Shown here piece after piece: positions 53,344 through 61,882 of a stretch of DNA of 64,000 nucleotides. The stretch spans positions 503,088 to 567,087 of the forward strand of contig NZ_CM001437.1 in assembly GCF_000243275.1 (NCBI RefSeq), read 5' to 3'. How positions within the stretch are numbered: position 1 is the stretch's first letter; every line of letters starts with the position of its first letter. The notes below the pieces were generated by a model, which ran no database searches, was not told the origin of the DNA, and was given only the letters and a program-made list of their open reading frames with translations. This DNA comes from Myroides odoratus DSM 2801. GTDB lineage: Bacteria > Bacteroidota > Bacteroidia > Flavobacteriales > Flavobacteriaceae. A program made the translations under genes and the position numbers.

Positions 53344-54051
53344 TTAACTTGTTTTTAAAGGTCTAATTTCAATCTTACTTGGTAAAGCACGTGGATTCAT
53401 TTTCAATAAATCGACCACTAATTCCCCAATATCTTCTGGTTGAATTTTCCATGCGTCTTTTTCATTGGGTTCATGGTTATTAAAATGACTGGTCACAGAA
53501 CCAGGTAAAATAGTTGTTACTTTTACATCATATGCTCTCAAATCAAGCATAGCCGCTTGTGTGAATCCTACCACACCAAATTTACTTGCGTTGTACCCAC
53601 TTCCTGTGGCGAAGAAATTAATCCCTGCTAAACTCGCTACACTGATGTAATATCCTTTGTTTTGTTTCAATTGAGCGACACTCGCTTTCAATGTATGAAA
53701 AACTCCTGTTAGGTTGGTGTCTATCATGGTATTCCAATCTTCAATCGACAGCTCTTCAATCGAAGCAAAAATACCTACGCCTGCATTGGCGATCACCACA
53801 TCTAAGCGTCCAAATTTTTCAACAATCTTAGCTACGGCTTGTACTTCATCTTCATATTGTGTTACATTAGAAGCAAGGGCTAAAACTTGATCCGTCGTTC
53901 CCAATTCGCGAGCTATTCGCTCTACTTCTTCTAAGGAACGACCAGAAATAGCCACTCGATATCCCGCTGCTAGTAATGCTTGTGCAATTCCTTTTCCTAT
54001 ACCTTTTGTACCTCCTGTAATATAAGCTACTTGCTCTTTTTTTGTTGCCAT
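53344..54051 (-). CDS. Short-chain dehydrogenase/reductase
   Basis: A 235-residue classical SDR. The cofactor motif is TGGTKGIGKGIA (residues 12-23), the NAG motif is VVIANAGVGIFA, and a Ser strand YYISVASLAGIN precedes the catalytic Tyr and Lys in GSGYNASKFGVVGF. A conserved Asn is in WNTMIDTNLTGVFH. An Arg after the second strand (SGRSLEEVERIA) suggests NADP(H). The substrate is unknown. It heads a two-gene operon with DoxX. Confidence 0.93.
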   Translation of the reverse strand: MATKKEQVAYITGGTKGIGKGIAQALLAAGYRVAISGRSLEEVERIARELGTTDQVLALASNVTQYEDEVQAVAKIVEKFGRLDVVIANAGVGIFASIEELSIEDWNTMIDTNLTGVFHTLKASVAQLKQNKGYYISVASLAGINFFATGSGYNASKFGVVGFTQAAMLDLRAYDVKVTTILPGSVTSHFNNHEPNEKDAWKIQPEDIGELVVDLLKMNPRALPSKIEIRPLKTS

Positions 54052-54345
54052 ACTCCTCTTTAACTTTTAATTTTCACTAAATTAAAGAATTAAAAATACT
54101 TTTTCACTTATTATAGATTAATATATTAAAGAAAAGAAAACAATAACCATCACGAATCAAACGTTGTACATCTTATACCCTTCTCATTAACTGAATTTAA
54201 GCTATATTATGTATAATTTCACTTTTATTTAAGTGCATGAAACAGGAGGTTTCTGTACCTTAGTAGTACAAATTATCTAAACTAATTCATCTAATCTCGG
54301 AGTAATTACAATACTATTCTTAATTACTTCAAAAAACGTTAAATT
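54052..54345. other. Divergent intergenic region
   Basis: About 290 bp between the divergent SDR and KAS III genes. It is A/T-rich with an AACAGGAGGTTTCTGT near-palindrome at 54240-54256. No exact -7 box is placed close to either start, and I see nothing else of note. Confidence 0.4.
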
Positions 54346-55404
54346 ATGGCTGTTAAAATAAAAGGTTCAGGGAGTTATATTCCTACACAAGTTGTGACCA
54401 ACAACGATTTTCATCAGTTCGACTTTTGCGATGAAAACGGTCAACCTTTGAAAGATTCCAACGAAAGAGTGGCAAAGAAGCTGGAGCAAATTACAGGTAT
54501 CCAGGAAAGACGCTATATCACTTCCAACTTAACAACCACGGATATTGGTACCCTTGCTGCGCAACGTGCCATTGAAAATGCACAAATAGACATTGAAAAA
54601 TTAGATTATATCATCTTTGCACACAATTTTGGGGACATGAAATACGGTACCGATCAATCGGATATCGTTCCCAGTTTAGCTGCACGCGTGAAGCACAACC
54701 TCAAAATTCAAAATCCCAATTGCGTTGCTTATGACGTGCTTTTTGGATGTCCAGGTTGGTTACAAGGTGTCATTCAAGCTTACGCTTATATGTCATTAGG
54801 TATTGCTAAATACTGTTTGGTTATTGGTGCAGAGACGTTATCTCGCGTAATTGATTTACACGATAGGGATTCTATGATTTACGCAGATGGTGCTGGTGCT
54901 ACAGTATTAGAAGTAACGGATGAACCGGGGGGAATTATCGCAACAAAAAGCTGTAGTTTCACTGCGGATGAGGCTTATTATATTCACTTTGGTGAATCCT
55001 ATAAAAAAGAACCACAACAGGATACACGTTACATCAAGATGTTAGGCCGTAAAATCTATGAATTTGCCTTGACAGAGGTACCCAAAGCGATGAAAGCTTG
55101 TCTGGATGACAGTGGTGTGGACATCAATCAAATCAAAAAAATCATCATCCATCAGGCCAATGAGAAAATGGATGAGGCTATCGTTAAGCGCTTTTATGAG
55201 CTATACGACAAAAGCATGCCTGAACATATTATGCCGATGAATATTCAAAAATTAGGAAATAGCAGCGTAGCTACACTTCCTACATTATATGATATGATTG
55301 TCAATAAACAATTGGATAACCACAGTTTCGAAAAAGGAGATTATCTCTTGTTTGCTTCTGTTGGAGCAGGAATGAATATTAATGCATTTGTGTATCAAGT
55401 GTAA
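54346..55404 (+). CDS. Beta-ketoacyl-ACP synthase III family protein
   Basis: A 352-residue thiolase-fold enzyme. The catalytic triad is complete: Cys135 in DVLFGCPGWLQG, His269 in IIIHQANEKMD, and Asn305 in LGNSSVATLPT. The Cys motif differs from the FabH norm (AACSGF), so this may belong to a group that handles unusual starters or a secondary pathway, as is common in flavobacteria with more than one FabH-like gene. Other marks are YADGAGATVLEV and GDYLLFASVGAGMN. The gene stands alone and ends in a strong terminator. Confidence 0.9.
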   Translation: MAVKIKGSGSYIPTQVVTNNDFHQFDFCDENGQPLKDSNERVAKKLEQITGIQERRYITSNLTTTDIGTLAAQRAIENAQIDIEKLDYIIFAHNFGDMKYGTDQSDIVPSLAARVKHNLKIQNPNCVAYDVLFGCPGWLQGVIQAYAYMSLGIAKYCLVIGAETLSRVIDLHDRDSMIYADGAGATVLEVTDEPGGIIATKSCSFTADEAYYIHFGESYKKEPQQDTRYIKMLGRKIYEFALTEVPKAMKACLDDSGVDINQIKKIIIHQANEKMDEAIVKRFYELYDKSMPEHIMPMNIQKLGNSSVATLPTLYDMIVNKQLDNHSFEKGDYLLFASVGAGMNINAFVYQV

Positions 55405-55433
55405 TAGATAAATAACTTTTATTACAATATAGT

Positions 55434-55462
55434 AAGGGCGCATAATTATGCGCCCTTTTTTG
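55434..55462 (+). terminator. Terminator after the KAS III gene
   Basis: A perfect palindrome with arms AAGGGCGCATAA and TTATGCGCCCTT followed by TTTT. Confidence 0.85.
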
Positions 55463-55749
55463 TACTATTCACTCATTTTTCTCAAAACAACCTCATTTTC
55501 AACACAATCTGAAAAAACTTTTTTTTAACTTTTTACAAAACAATCTATTAGCAAAAAACCCCCAACTTTCACATTTATTTCCGTTTTTTACTTTTTTATC
55601 AAATTTAATTTAAACAATAACCACATTAACAAAACATCTTATACTAAAAAGTAATAATTTATTTTATTTCATATATAAAATTATATCTATGTTTGTCCTG
55701 AAAAAGAAAAGAAAATACAGTTTTAATTAATATCAAATAAATAAAAGCT
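55463..55749 (+). other. Long A/T-rich leader before the 329-residue lipoprotein
   Basis: About 290 bp of very A/T-rich sequence with several runs of T or A, resembling the leader at 25453-25803. No hairpin or frame of note is visible. The only start in a likely place is the ATG at 55750. Confidence 0.4.
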
Positions 55750-56739
55750 ATGAAAAAGAAATTTTTATTATGCACCCTAGCAGGGTTTTTACTTTTTAGT
55801 ACAGCATCATGTAGTAGTGATGATTCTAACACTACAGAAGTAGAGGAAGTTGAAGTTCCAAACACACTAAAGGATAAATTCTTTGACATTGAAGGAGCTA
55901 CTTTCAAGGCAGGAACTATTCAAGGGGGTGAAAAAGATGCTATTAATCAAATTAATGTCAATAATTTCGTTATCAACGGAGGAAAAGCTATTATGACGAT
56001 TACAAGTACTGCAGAACTTCAATCGATTTTAATTGGTCTAAAAGGACATGATGGTTTTTACGAATTTAAAACGACTAATGAAAGTCAAACAAGAGATCTA
56101 CTCTATAGTTATGAGGTAGTTTTAGACTTATCTCAAAAACTAGATTTAGAAGTTTTTGAATTGCAAATTGTTGGCTACATCACGGATGGTACAAGAACAG
56201 TGGTTTACTACAGAGAATTTCAATTAATTCCAGCTGGTACTGGTGAATTGCAAATTTCATTATCATGGGATAAAGAAGATGATGTGGATTTACACTTAGT
56301 AAAAAAAGATAGCAATCGTATCTATTATGGAAGCAAACATTTATATAATTCTGAAGGAATTGAAGTTGCTGAGTTAGATATTGATTCCAATCCAGGTTGT
56401 CAATTGGATGGCATTAAAAACGAAAACATCTATTTTCATCAATTAGAAGATGGTGAATATGCCATTTACGTTGATTTATACAGCAAATGTACGAATGCAG
56501 AAGCAGGTAGTAAATATATTGTAAATGTAATAGTTGGAGGTACAAGTATTCGTTTATCCGACCATATGATGGGGAAATTTGCGGATGAAAATCCTGGAAG
56601 TGGTAACGACCCTAGCCAACATGTATTTATTGGAGCATTTTCAATTGTTGATGGACAATTTTCATCTGTTGTAGCATCGGAAAGAACGTCATTCACTGAT
56701 ACATTCCGCTTAAACGAAAGATTAGTTTACAAAAAGTAG
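55750..56739 (+). CDS. Lipoprotein with a DUF2135/YfaP-like domain
   Basis: A 329-residue lipoprotein (signal MKKKFLLCTLAGFLLFSTAS before CSSDD). The N-terminal half is beta-rich. The second half, from about residue 168, carries LQISLSWDKEDDVDLHLVKK, then YYGSKHLYNS, VAELDIDSNPGC and DGEYAIYVDLYSKC. This pattern (W-DxxxDVDLH, a Gly/Asn loop, LDID) is that of the YfaP-type domain found in secreted and surface proteins with unknown ligands. The paired Cys could form a disulfide. The gene is monocistronic with a long leader. Confidence 0.75.
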   Translation: MKKKFLLCTLAGFLLFSTASCSSDDSNTTEVEEVEVPNTLKDKFFDIEGATFKAGTIQGGEKDAINQINVNNFVINGGKAIMTITSTAELQSILIGLKGHDGFYEFKTTNESQTRDLLYSYEVVLDLSQKLDLEVFELQIVGYITDGTRTVVYYREFQLIPAGTGELQISLSWDKEDDVDLHLVKKDSNRIYYGSKHLYNSEGIEVAELDIDSNPGCQLDGIKNENIYFHQLEDGEYAIYVDLYSKCTNAEAGSKYIVNVIVGGTSIRLSDHMMGKFADENPGSGNDPSQHVFIGAFSIVDGQFSSVVASERTSFTDTFRLNERLVYKK

Positions 56740-56838
56740 TACTTCAGTTTCAATATACTACTATGATTCTCCAAGTATAGCAGTACTATTGAATTGAATT
56801 TTAAAATATTTGTCTTTAATTTTCAATGATTTACGTCA

Positions 56839-56879
56839 AACGCCAGTAGAAAAATAGACTTTTCTACTGGCGTTTTTTT
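56839..56879 (+). terminator. Terminator after the 329-residue lipoprotein
   Basis: AACGCCAGTAGAAAA pairs with TTTTCTACTGGCGTT around a 6-nt loop, then a run of T. Confidence 0.85.
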
Positions 56880-56960
56880 GGCTTGATAAACAGAAAATTA
56901 CGTTGCTAAAATAGAAAATGGAATTCCCTTTCAGCCGTATTAAATCTAAACTATTTTGAG

Positions 56961-56968
56961 TATTTTTG
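56961..56968 (+). promoter_or_regulatory. TAnnTTTG promoter box for murQ
   Basis: TATTTTTG is an exact -7 box, 24 bp before the GTG at 56993. The upstream TTG of the open frame lies inside this box and is not a believable start. Confidence 0.55.
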
Positions 56969-56992
56969 TATCAACCCAAAAAAGCGATACCA

Positions 56993-57805
56993 GTGGATTT
57001 TATCAGAATTACGGAACAATCTTCTACGTATGATCATTTAGAGCAAATGTCTGTTCAAGAACTATTGACGAATATCAACAAAGAGGATCAGCTAGTTCCG
57101 TTAGCTGTTGAAAAGGCTATTCCTCAGATAGAAGTTGCCGTTCACAAAATTGTGGAGCAACTCAAAAAAGGGGGGCGTTTATTTTATCTTGGCGCGGGAA
57201 CCTCAGGTCGATTAGGGATTTTAGATGCTTCAGAATGTCCGCCTACTTATGGTGTTTCTCCTGATTTAGTTATTGGATTAATTGCTGGTGGTGATCATGC
57301 TATTCGCCATGCAGTAGAAAATGCAGAAGATAACCCCAATCAAGGATGGGTGGATTTACAAGCTTATCAAATCAACGACAATGACTTCGTCGTTGGGATT
57401 GCCGCTTCTGGAACAACACCCTATGTCATCAAAGCTTTAGAAACTTGTCAAGCCCATCAAATTCCAACCGCGTGTATCACGTGTAATCCCAATAGTCCAT
57501 TGAGTCAAGTAGCACAATACCCTATCGAAGTGATTGTAGGTCCAGAATTTGTCACAGGCAGCTCCCGCATGAAAGCTGGAACAGCTCAAAAATTGGTGCT
57601 CAATATGATCTCTACCTCTACTATGATTCAATTGGGAAGGGTAAAAGGCAATCGCATGGTAGATATGAAAATGACCAATGCCAAATTAATTCAACGTGGT
57701 ATTGCTATGCTACAGGAAGAATTACAAGTGAGTAAAGCAGAAGCGACTCAACTATTAAATCAATACAAAAGTGTCCGTTCGGCACTAGATCATTATAAAT
57801 TATAA
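56993..57805 (+). CDS. murQ: N-acetylmuramic acid 6-phosphate etherase
   Basis: MurQ cleaves the lactyl ether of MurNAc-6-P to GlcNAc-6-P and lactate in cell-wall recycling. From GTG 56993 it has 270 residues and begins DFIRITEQSSTYDHLEQMSV as in the family. The SIS domain shows LFYLGAGTSGRLGILDASEC with the catalytic Glu, GIAASGTTPYV, and TGSSRMKAGTAQKLVLNMIS. It is followed at 5, 7 and 12 bp by three genes ending at the TerC protein, so the four probably form one operon. No AmpG permease or kinase is in view. Confidence 0.94.
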   Translation: MDFIRITEQSSTYDHLEQMSVQELLTNINKEDQLVPLAVEKAIPQIEVAVHKIVEQLKKGGRLFYLGAGTSGRLGILDASECPPTYGVSPDLVIGLIAGGDHAIRHAVENAEDNPNQGWVDLQAYQINDNDFVVGIAASGTTPYVIKALETCQAHQIPTACITCNPNSPLSQVAQYPIEVIVGPEFVTGSSRMKAGTAQKLVLNMISTSTMIQLGRVKGNRMVDMKMTNAKLIQRGIAMLQEELQVSKAEATQLLNQYKSVRSALDHYKL

Positions 57806-57810
57806 ACAGT

Positions 57811-58041
57811 ATGGAACCTCAAGGTACAAATCGAAAAGTATTACAAAAAGGAGTTAAATATCTTGCTATTACACTGCCTTTATTGTTTCTTGGCCCCATT
57901 GTAATTCACAGCTCGTTAAAAAATCAGGCTAATCCGTTTTTTATACCAGTCTTTGCATTAGGATGTATCATTTGTTTATCTTCTATGTTTTTACTTTTTA
58001 AAGGTATTAACACCATTATGAAATCATTATTTGGGAAATAA
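57811..58041 (+). CDS. Small two-helix membrane protein (DUF6095-like)
   Basis: A 76-residue protein with two membrane helices (about residues 17-35 and 45-66), a basic N-terminal stretch (GTNRKVLQKGVKYLAI) and a short tail. Small proteins of this appearance are regularly found behind murQ in flavobacteria (DUF6095, by recall). The job is unknown; the operon suggests a link with wall recycling or the envelope. Confidence 0.65.
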   Translation: MEPQGTNRKVLQKGVKYLAITLPLLFLGPIVIHSSLKNQANPFFIPVFALGCIICLSSMFLLFKGINTIMKSLFGK

Positions 58042-58048
58042 TTATTCT

Positions 58049-58432
58049 ATGAAAACTAAACTATTCTATCTTTTACCCTGCTTTGCCTTGTTTGCTTCAT
58101 GCTATCAACAAGAGCGCAATTGCGCAAACTTCCGAACAGGAAAATTTGAGTTTGTTACCGAAATTGACGGTGTTGAAAAAAGATCCACTTTTATTCGTAC
58201 AGCTGAATATGAAATAGAGGAATTTGAAGGGAGAGTTGACACCTCAAGTATTCGATGGATTAATGATTGTGAATTTATTTTACAAAAGAAAAATCCTAAA
58301 AACATGGCAGAGAAAAAAGCAGTGGGTATCAAAATTGTTACAACCGATGGCGATAGTTGCGTTTTTGAATATGGCTTAGTAGGTGATGCGAGAAAAGAGC
58401 GCGGAAACCTTAAAAAAATTGGAGAACTATAA
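58049..58432 (+). CDS. Lipoprotein of unknown function
   Basis: The start is the ATG at 58049, 7 bp past the previous stop, giving 127 residues; a longer frame begins inside the upstream gene. The signal MKTKLFYLLPCFALFASC gives lipid site Cys18. The mature part has a second Cys in QERNCANFRTGKFEF, then TRFIRT-like strands and a Cys in WINDCEFILQ, so disulfides are possible. Similar proteins in flavobacterial genomes carry a misleading topoisomerase name, as I recall it; no topoisomerase feature is seen here. It is the third gene of the murQ operon. Confidence 0.7.
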   Translation: MKTKLFYLLPCFALFASCYQQERNCANFRTGKFEFVTEIDGVEKRSTFIRTAEYEIEEFEGRVDTSSIRWINDCEFILQKKNPKNMAEKKAVGIKIVTTDGDSCVFEYGLVGDARKERGNLKKIGEL

Positions 58433-58444
58433 TCCTATCTCTAT

Positions 58445-59239
58445 ATGGAAATTTTTTTAACAGCTGACGCTATCGTAGCGTTTATTACATTAACCTTCTT
58501 AGAAATTGTTCTAGGAATTGACAACGTCATTTTTATTTCCATTGTGACGGGGAAACTCCCAGAAGAAAAAAGAAAAAAAGCGACTAAAATCGGTTTGTTT
58601 TTAGCGATGTTTATGCGAATAGGTTTGCTATTTGCTATCACGTGGCTAATCAAAATGAAAGCAACACTCTTTAGTGTCGATTGGGGTTGGTTCAGTGCTA
58701 ATTTCAATGGTCAGGCCCTTATTTTATTAGCAGGAGGAATCTTTCTAATTTACAAGTCCACCAAGGAGATACACGAAAAAGTGGCCCATGTTCAGGTAGC
58801 AGAAGATGTTAGTTCTACGCCCAATGCTAAGCAAATTGCTACAAAATCATTTGGAAATATTCTCGTTCAAATCTTATTGATTGACTTGATTTTCTCTGTA
58901 GATAGTATCCTTACTGCCGTAGGTATGACCAATGGTGTGGAAGGCGCTTTGTACATTATGATTGCAGCAGTAATTGTTTCTGTAGCGGTTATGATGATTT
59001 TTGCTGTTCCTGTTGGAACCTTTGTCAACAATAACCCTTCGATTCAAATCTTAGCCCTATCGTTCCTTATTCTAATTGGATTTATGCTTACTACAGAAAG
59101 TATGCACTTATCTGACGCGAAATTAGCAGGACAAGATGTGGGTGCTGTTCCAAAAGGATACCTCTACTTTGCTATTGCCTTTTCACTTGTTGTGGAATTT
59201 ATCAATATGCGAATCAGAAAAAGAGGAAATAAACAGTAG
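58445..59239 (+). CDS. TerC family membrane protein
   Basis: A 264-residue membrane protein with about seven helices. The two acidic motifs of the family are LTFLEIVLGIDNVIFISIV and LLIDLIFSVDSILTAVGM. TerC proteins are linked to tellurite resistance and to manganese export or metal loading of exported proteins. A charged stretch (KLPEEKRKKATKIG) links helices 2 and 3. It is the last gene of the murQ operon, followed by a very strong terminator. Confidence 0.93.
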   Translation: MEIFLTADAIVAFITLTFLEIVLGIDNVIFISIVTGKLPEEKRKKATKIGLFLAMFMRIGLLFAITWLIKMKATLFSVDWGWFSANFNGQALILLAGGIFLIYKSTKEIHEKVAHVQVAEDVSSTPNAKQIATKSFGNILVQILLIDLIFSVDSILTAVGMTNGVEGALYIMIAAVIVSVAVMMIFAVPVGTFVNNNPSIQILALSFLILIGFMLTTESMHLSDAKLAGQDVGAVPKGYLYFAIAFSLVVEFINMRIRKRGNKQ

Positions 59240-59259
59240 TGAAATATCAAATATCCTAT

Positions 59260-59301
59260 AAAAAAAGGTTCAATCTTATTAATAAGATTGAACCTTTTTT
59301 T
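59260..59301. terminator. Strong bidirectional terminator
   Basis: A perfect 42-bp palindrome. Each half contains AGGTTCAATCTTATT or its complement, with A7 and T7 at the outer ends. It is shared by terC and the convergent trmH gene, and is the longest perfect palindrome I noticed in the window. Confidence 0.9.
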
Positions 59302-59312
59302 TGGTATAAATT

Positions 59313-60026
59313 TTACGTTTTACTCCGCTTCGCTCTCACTTTTTTACCCTTGCTATTCTCCAAATAGCGTTCAGTCACAAAATCAATATCTTTAATAGAT
59401 TTTCTGGCCCAATCGATTCGTTTTGCCAATAGTTCTTCTTCAGACAATTGCCATGGAATAGCTGATTCTCTTAGTCGCGTAGATAAACTTTGAATGATTA
59501 TAGCAGCAGAAACTGAGATATTCAAACTTTCGGTAAATCCGACCATTGGAATCGTAATATAGTCATCAGCTTGTTCAATAATTTCAGGCGACAATCCCGA
59601 TTTTTCTGTACCAAAAAAGATAGCTACTGGTTCTGATAAATCAAATTTATCTAAACTTTGTGCAGTTCCATGTGGCGTTGTAGCAACTATTTTATATCCT
59701 TTTGCTTTAATTGCATCAATACTACCTTGTACAGAATTATACCGATGAATATCCACCCATTTCTCTGCTCCAAGTGCGATTTGCTTATCAATTCGCTTGC
59801 CAAATTTTTGCTCAATGACGTGAAGCCCTTGCACACCAAATACCTCACAACTACGCATAACAGCACTGGTATTATGCAATTGATAAACATCTTCTGCTAC
59901 AACCGTTATATGGTTGGTTCGATTCGATAAAACTTCTTTGAATCGCTCTACTCGGTTCTCTGTCAAAAAAGTTTCTAAATAAGCTAAGTATTCAACGTCT
60001 TGAAATAGCTTGTTTGAAATATTCAT
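59313..60026 (-). CDS. trmH: TrmH-type RNA 2'-O-methyltransferase
   Basis: A SPOUT-class enzyme of 237 residues from the ATG at 60026; a start 7 codons earlier would fall too near the promoter box. Motif 1 is HNTSAVMRSCEVFGVQGLHV, motif 2 is AIFFGTEKSGLSPEI, and motif 3 is IPMVGFTESLNISVSAAI. The spacing and the C-terminal basic helix (SKGKKVRAKRSK) fit TrmH, which methylates G18 of tRNA; another RNA target is possible. The gene is alone, back to back with the sirtuin gene (42 bp). Confidence 0.9.
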   Translation of the reverse strand: MNISNKLFQDVEYLAYLETFLTENRVERFKEVLSNRTNHITVVAEDVYQLHNTSAVMRSCEVFGVQGLHVIEQKFGKRIDKQIALGAEKWVDIHRYNSVQGSIDAIKAKGYKIVATTPHGTAQSLDKFDLSEPVAIFFGTEKSGLSPEIIEQADDYITIPMVGFTESLNISVSAAIIIQSLSTRLRESAIPWQLSEEELLAKRIDWARKSIKDIDFVTERYLENSKGKKVRAKRSKT

Positions 60027-60052
60027 TATATCTTTAGTTTTATTCAAAAATG

Positions 60053-60060
60053 CAAAGGTA
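60053..60060 (-). promoter_or_regulatory. TAnnTTTG promoter box for trmH
   Basis: The minus strand reads TACCTTTG, an exact -7 box, 26 bp before the ATG at 60026. It directly abuts the start of the divergent sirtuin gene at 60069. Confidence 0.5.
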
Positions 60061-60068
60061 AGAATATT

Positions 60069-60770
60069 ATGGAAAAACGTTTAGTGGTGCTTTCAGGAGC
60101 GGGAATGAGTGCAGAAAGTGGAATCAAAACCTTTCGCGATGCTGATGGCTTATGGGAAGGTCACGATATTATGGAAGTTGCTTCTCCTATTGGTTGGGCA
60201 AAAAACAAGGAAATGGTTTTAAAGTTTTACAACGATCGACGTCGACAATTGTTGACGTGTGAACCAAATGCAGCTCATCGTGCTATTGCGGAATTGCAAC
60301 AACACTTTAAAACCACTATCATTACTCAAAATGTCGATGATTTACACGAACGTGCAGGAAGTAAAGATGTTATTCACTTACACGGTGAATTACTCAAAGT
60401 GCGCAGTGAAGTAAATGAACAGCTGGTTTATTCTTGGACCACTGACTTAACCGCGTTGGATCACAATGAACACGGTCATGGTCTACGCCCACATATTGTG
60501 TGGTTTGGAGAAATGGTTCCAGAACTAGAACGCGCGATTCCTTATGTTGAAGAAGCAGATGTGATTTTAATTATCGGAACTTCCTTGCAAGTATATCCTG
60601 CAGCTTCCTTGCTTGATTTCGCAAAACCAGATGTTTTAGTTTACTACATTGATTTACATCCTGCTTCTACTAAACACTTCCATCACAAGATTGAAGTGAT
60701 TGCAGAAAAAGCATCGGTAGGCATGCAACAGATTCACGAATCTTTAATTGAATTTAGTCAAATGATATAA
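60069..60770 (+). CDS. NAD-dependent protein deacylase (sirtuin) lacking zinc cysteines
   Basis: A 233-residue sirtuin. The NAD-binding motifs are complete: SGAGMSAESGIKTFRDADGL, TTIITQNVDDLHERAGSKD and the catalytic His in IHLHGELLKVR, followed by IVWFGEMVPEL and IIGTSLQVYPAASLLDFAK. Between the catalytic His and RPHIVWFGEM, where sirtuins such as E. coli CobB have two Cys pairs for zinc, there is no Cys at all (LVYSWTTDLTALDHNEHGHG). The fold must be held in another way. The substrate may be acetyl- or succinyl-lysine. The gene is single. Confidence 0.92.
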   Translation: MEKRLVVLSGAGMSAESGIKTFRDADGLWEGHDIMEVASPIGWAKNKEMVLKFYNDRRRQLLTCEPNAAHRAIAELQQHFKTTIITQNVDDLHERAGSKDVIHLHGELLKVRSEVNEQLVYSWTTDLTALDHNEHGHGLRPHIVWFGEMVPELERAIPYVEEADVILIIGTSLQVYPAASLLDFAKPDVLVYYIDLHPASTKHFHHKIEVIAEKASVGMQQIHESLIEFSQMI

Positions 60771-60771
60771 T

Positions 60772-60795
60772 AAAAGCGGTTGTACAACCGCTTTT
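60772..60795. terminator. Bidirectional terminator
   Basis: A perfect palindrome with arms AAAAGCGGTTGT and ACAACCGCTTTT that ends immediately at the stop of the convergent Crp-type gene. Confidence 0.8.
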
Positions 60796-61365
60796 CTATT
60801 TTATTCTCGCTCGAATTCTACTCAATGAAATGGGAGATATACCGATATAAGAAGCAATCTGTTTCAATGGAACCCGTTGAAAAAGTGTTTTATCGTATTT
60901 CATTAACTGCAGATAACGATCTTCTGGCGTTAAGACTAACATATCAATCAATTGCTTTTGTGTTTTGATGGCGTTGAGTTCTGTGAATTGTCGCGCCCAA
61001 TTACATATTTCAATAGATTCATAAAAAAGCTGCTTCATTGCCACGAGATCAATCTGATAGAGAATCGTATCCTCTAGCAATTCAAAACGCTCATAACTTG
61101 GGACTTGATAAAAATAGCCCAAAGAAGTGCTTAAAATATCTTTTTCTCGAGCAAATTCAAATGTCATTTCTTTATCCTCCGTCGTAATAAAGAGGCGTAC
61201 AATGCCTTTTTTAATGAGATACGCATGCTTTATACCTTCTTTATCCTCCAACAGCCGATACCCTTTAGGTAAAACGATAGGTGTAAGTGTTTGTTCAATT
61301 AAAGCTACACTAGCATCACTTAATTCTTCTTCTAAAGGTAAATCTGTTCGGTGAAAGGATGTCAT
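60796..61365 (-). CDS. Crp/Fnr family transcriptional regulator
   Basis: A 189-residue protein. An N-terminal cyclic-nucleotide-binding-type beta barrel (about 20-115: LPKGYRLLEDKEGIKHAYLI, then KKGIVRLFITTEDKEMTFEF) is joined by a long helix (about 120-145) to a C-terminal winged helix (DRYLQLMKYDKTLFQRVPLK, then QIASYIGISPISLSRIRARI). No Cys cluster is present, so it is not an FNR-type oxygen sensor; the ligand is unknown. It is 2 bp downstream of the GNAT gene and probably translated with it. Confidence 0.9.
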   Translation of the reverse strand: MTSFHRTDLPLEEELSDASVALIEQTLTPIVLPKGYRLLEDKEGIKHAYLIKKGIVRLFITTEDKEMTFEFAREKDILSTSLGYFYQVPSYERFELLEDTILYQIDLVAMKQLFYESIEICNWARQFTELNAIKTQKQLIDMLVLTPEDRYLQLMKYDKTLFQRVPLKQIASYIGISPISLSRIRARIK

Positions 61366-61367
61366 TT

Positions 61368-61790
61368 TTATTTATATGCCATCACAACTTCTCGTTCTCC
61401 TGTTGATTCATCGATTTGTTCTTCTACGATTACAAACCCTTGTTTTTCATAAAAGGCAATAGAATTGATGTTTTTTACATAAACCCCCAACTCTAACGTC
61501 GAGCGTTTTTGTTTGATAAACTGTATCAATTCCTTCCCTATCCCCTTTCCTTGTTCACTTGGAGCAACGAATATCGCTGCGATATAATTCTCTATCAAAG
61601 ATACAAAACCCACAATATGTTTCTCCTTTTCATATACATAAGTTTCACTATTGGGAATATAAATCTGCTCCATATCAGCCTTTTTCTCTTGCCAATAACT
61701 TGCCTCAATAAAATCATGAGCTATCACCGAAGCTTCATACCAAAGCTCAACCACTTCTTTGCTGTCTTCAGCTGTAAATAATCGTATCAT
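61368..61790 (-). CDS. GNAT family N-acetyltransferase
   Basis: A 140-residue protein from the ATG at 61790. An earlier TTG falls in the promoter box. It begins IRLFTAEDSKEVVELWYEAS, and the acetyl-CoA loop is IFVAPSEQGKGIGKELIQFI, with the Q-GxGxG pattern intact. NSIAFYEKQGFVIVEEQIDE gives the terminal part of the fold. It resembles small-molecule or YjaB-like acetyltransferases. It is first in a two-gene operon with the Crp-type regulator. Confidence 0.9.
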   Translation of the reverse strand: MIRLFTAEDSKEVVELWYEASVIAHDFIEASYWQEKKADMEQIYIPNSETYVYEKEKHIVGFVSLIENYIAAIFVAPSEQGKGIGKELIQFIKQKRSTLELGVYVKNINSIAFYEKQGFVIVEEQIDESTGEREVVMAYK

Positions 61791-61808
61791 TTTCTTTTTT
61801 TTACACCA

Positions 61809-61816
61809 CAAAAGTA
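61809..61816 (-). promoter_or_regulatory. TAnnTTTG promoter box for the GNAT-Crp operon
   Basis: The minus strand reads TACTTTTG, an exact -7 box, 18 bp before the ATG at 61790. Confidence 0.5.
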
Positions 61817-61882
61817 CATAAGTCTAGGTAGATTGTCCTTTACTTAAGTTAAGAAGTATTTTAACAATTGGGAGGGGTTTTT

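Noticed and set aside
59658-59930. Cys-rich 90-codon frame opposite trmH
   Set aside because: Shadow of the SPOUT enzyme; the Cys content comes from antisense codons.
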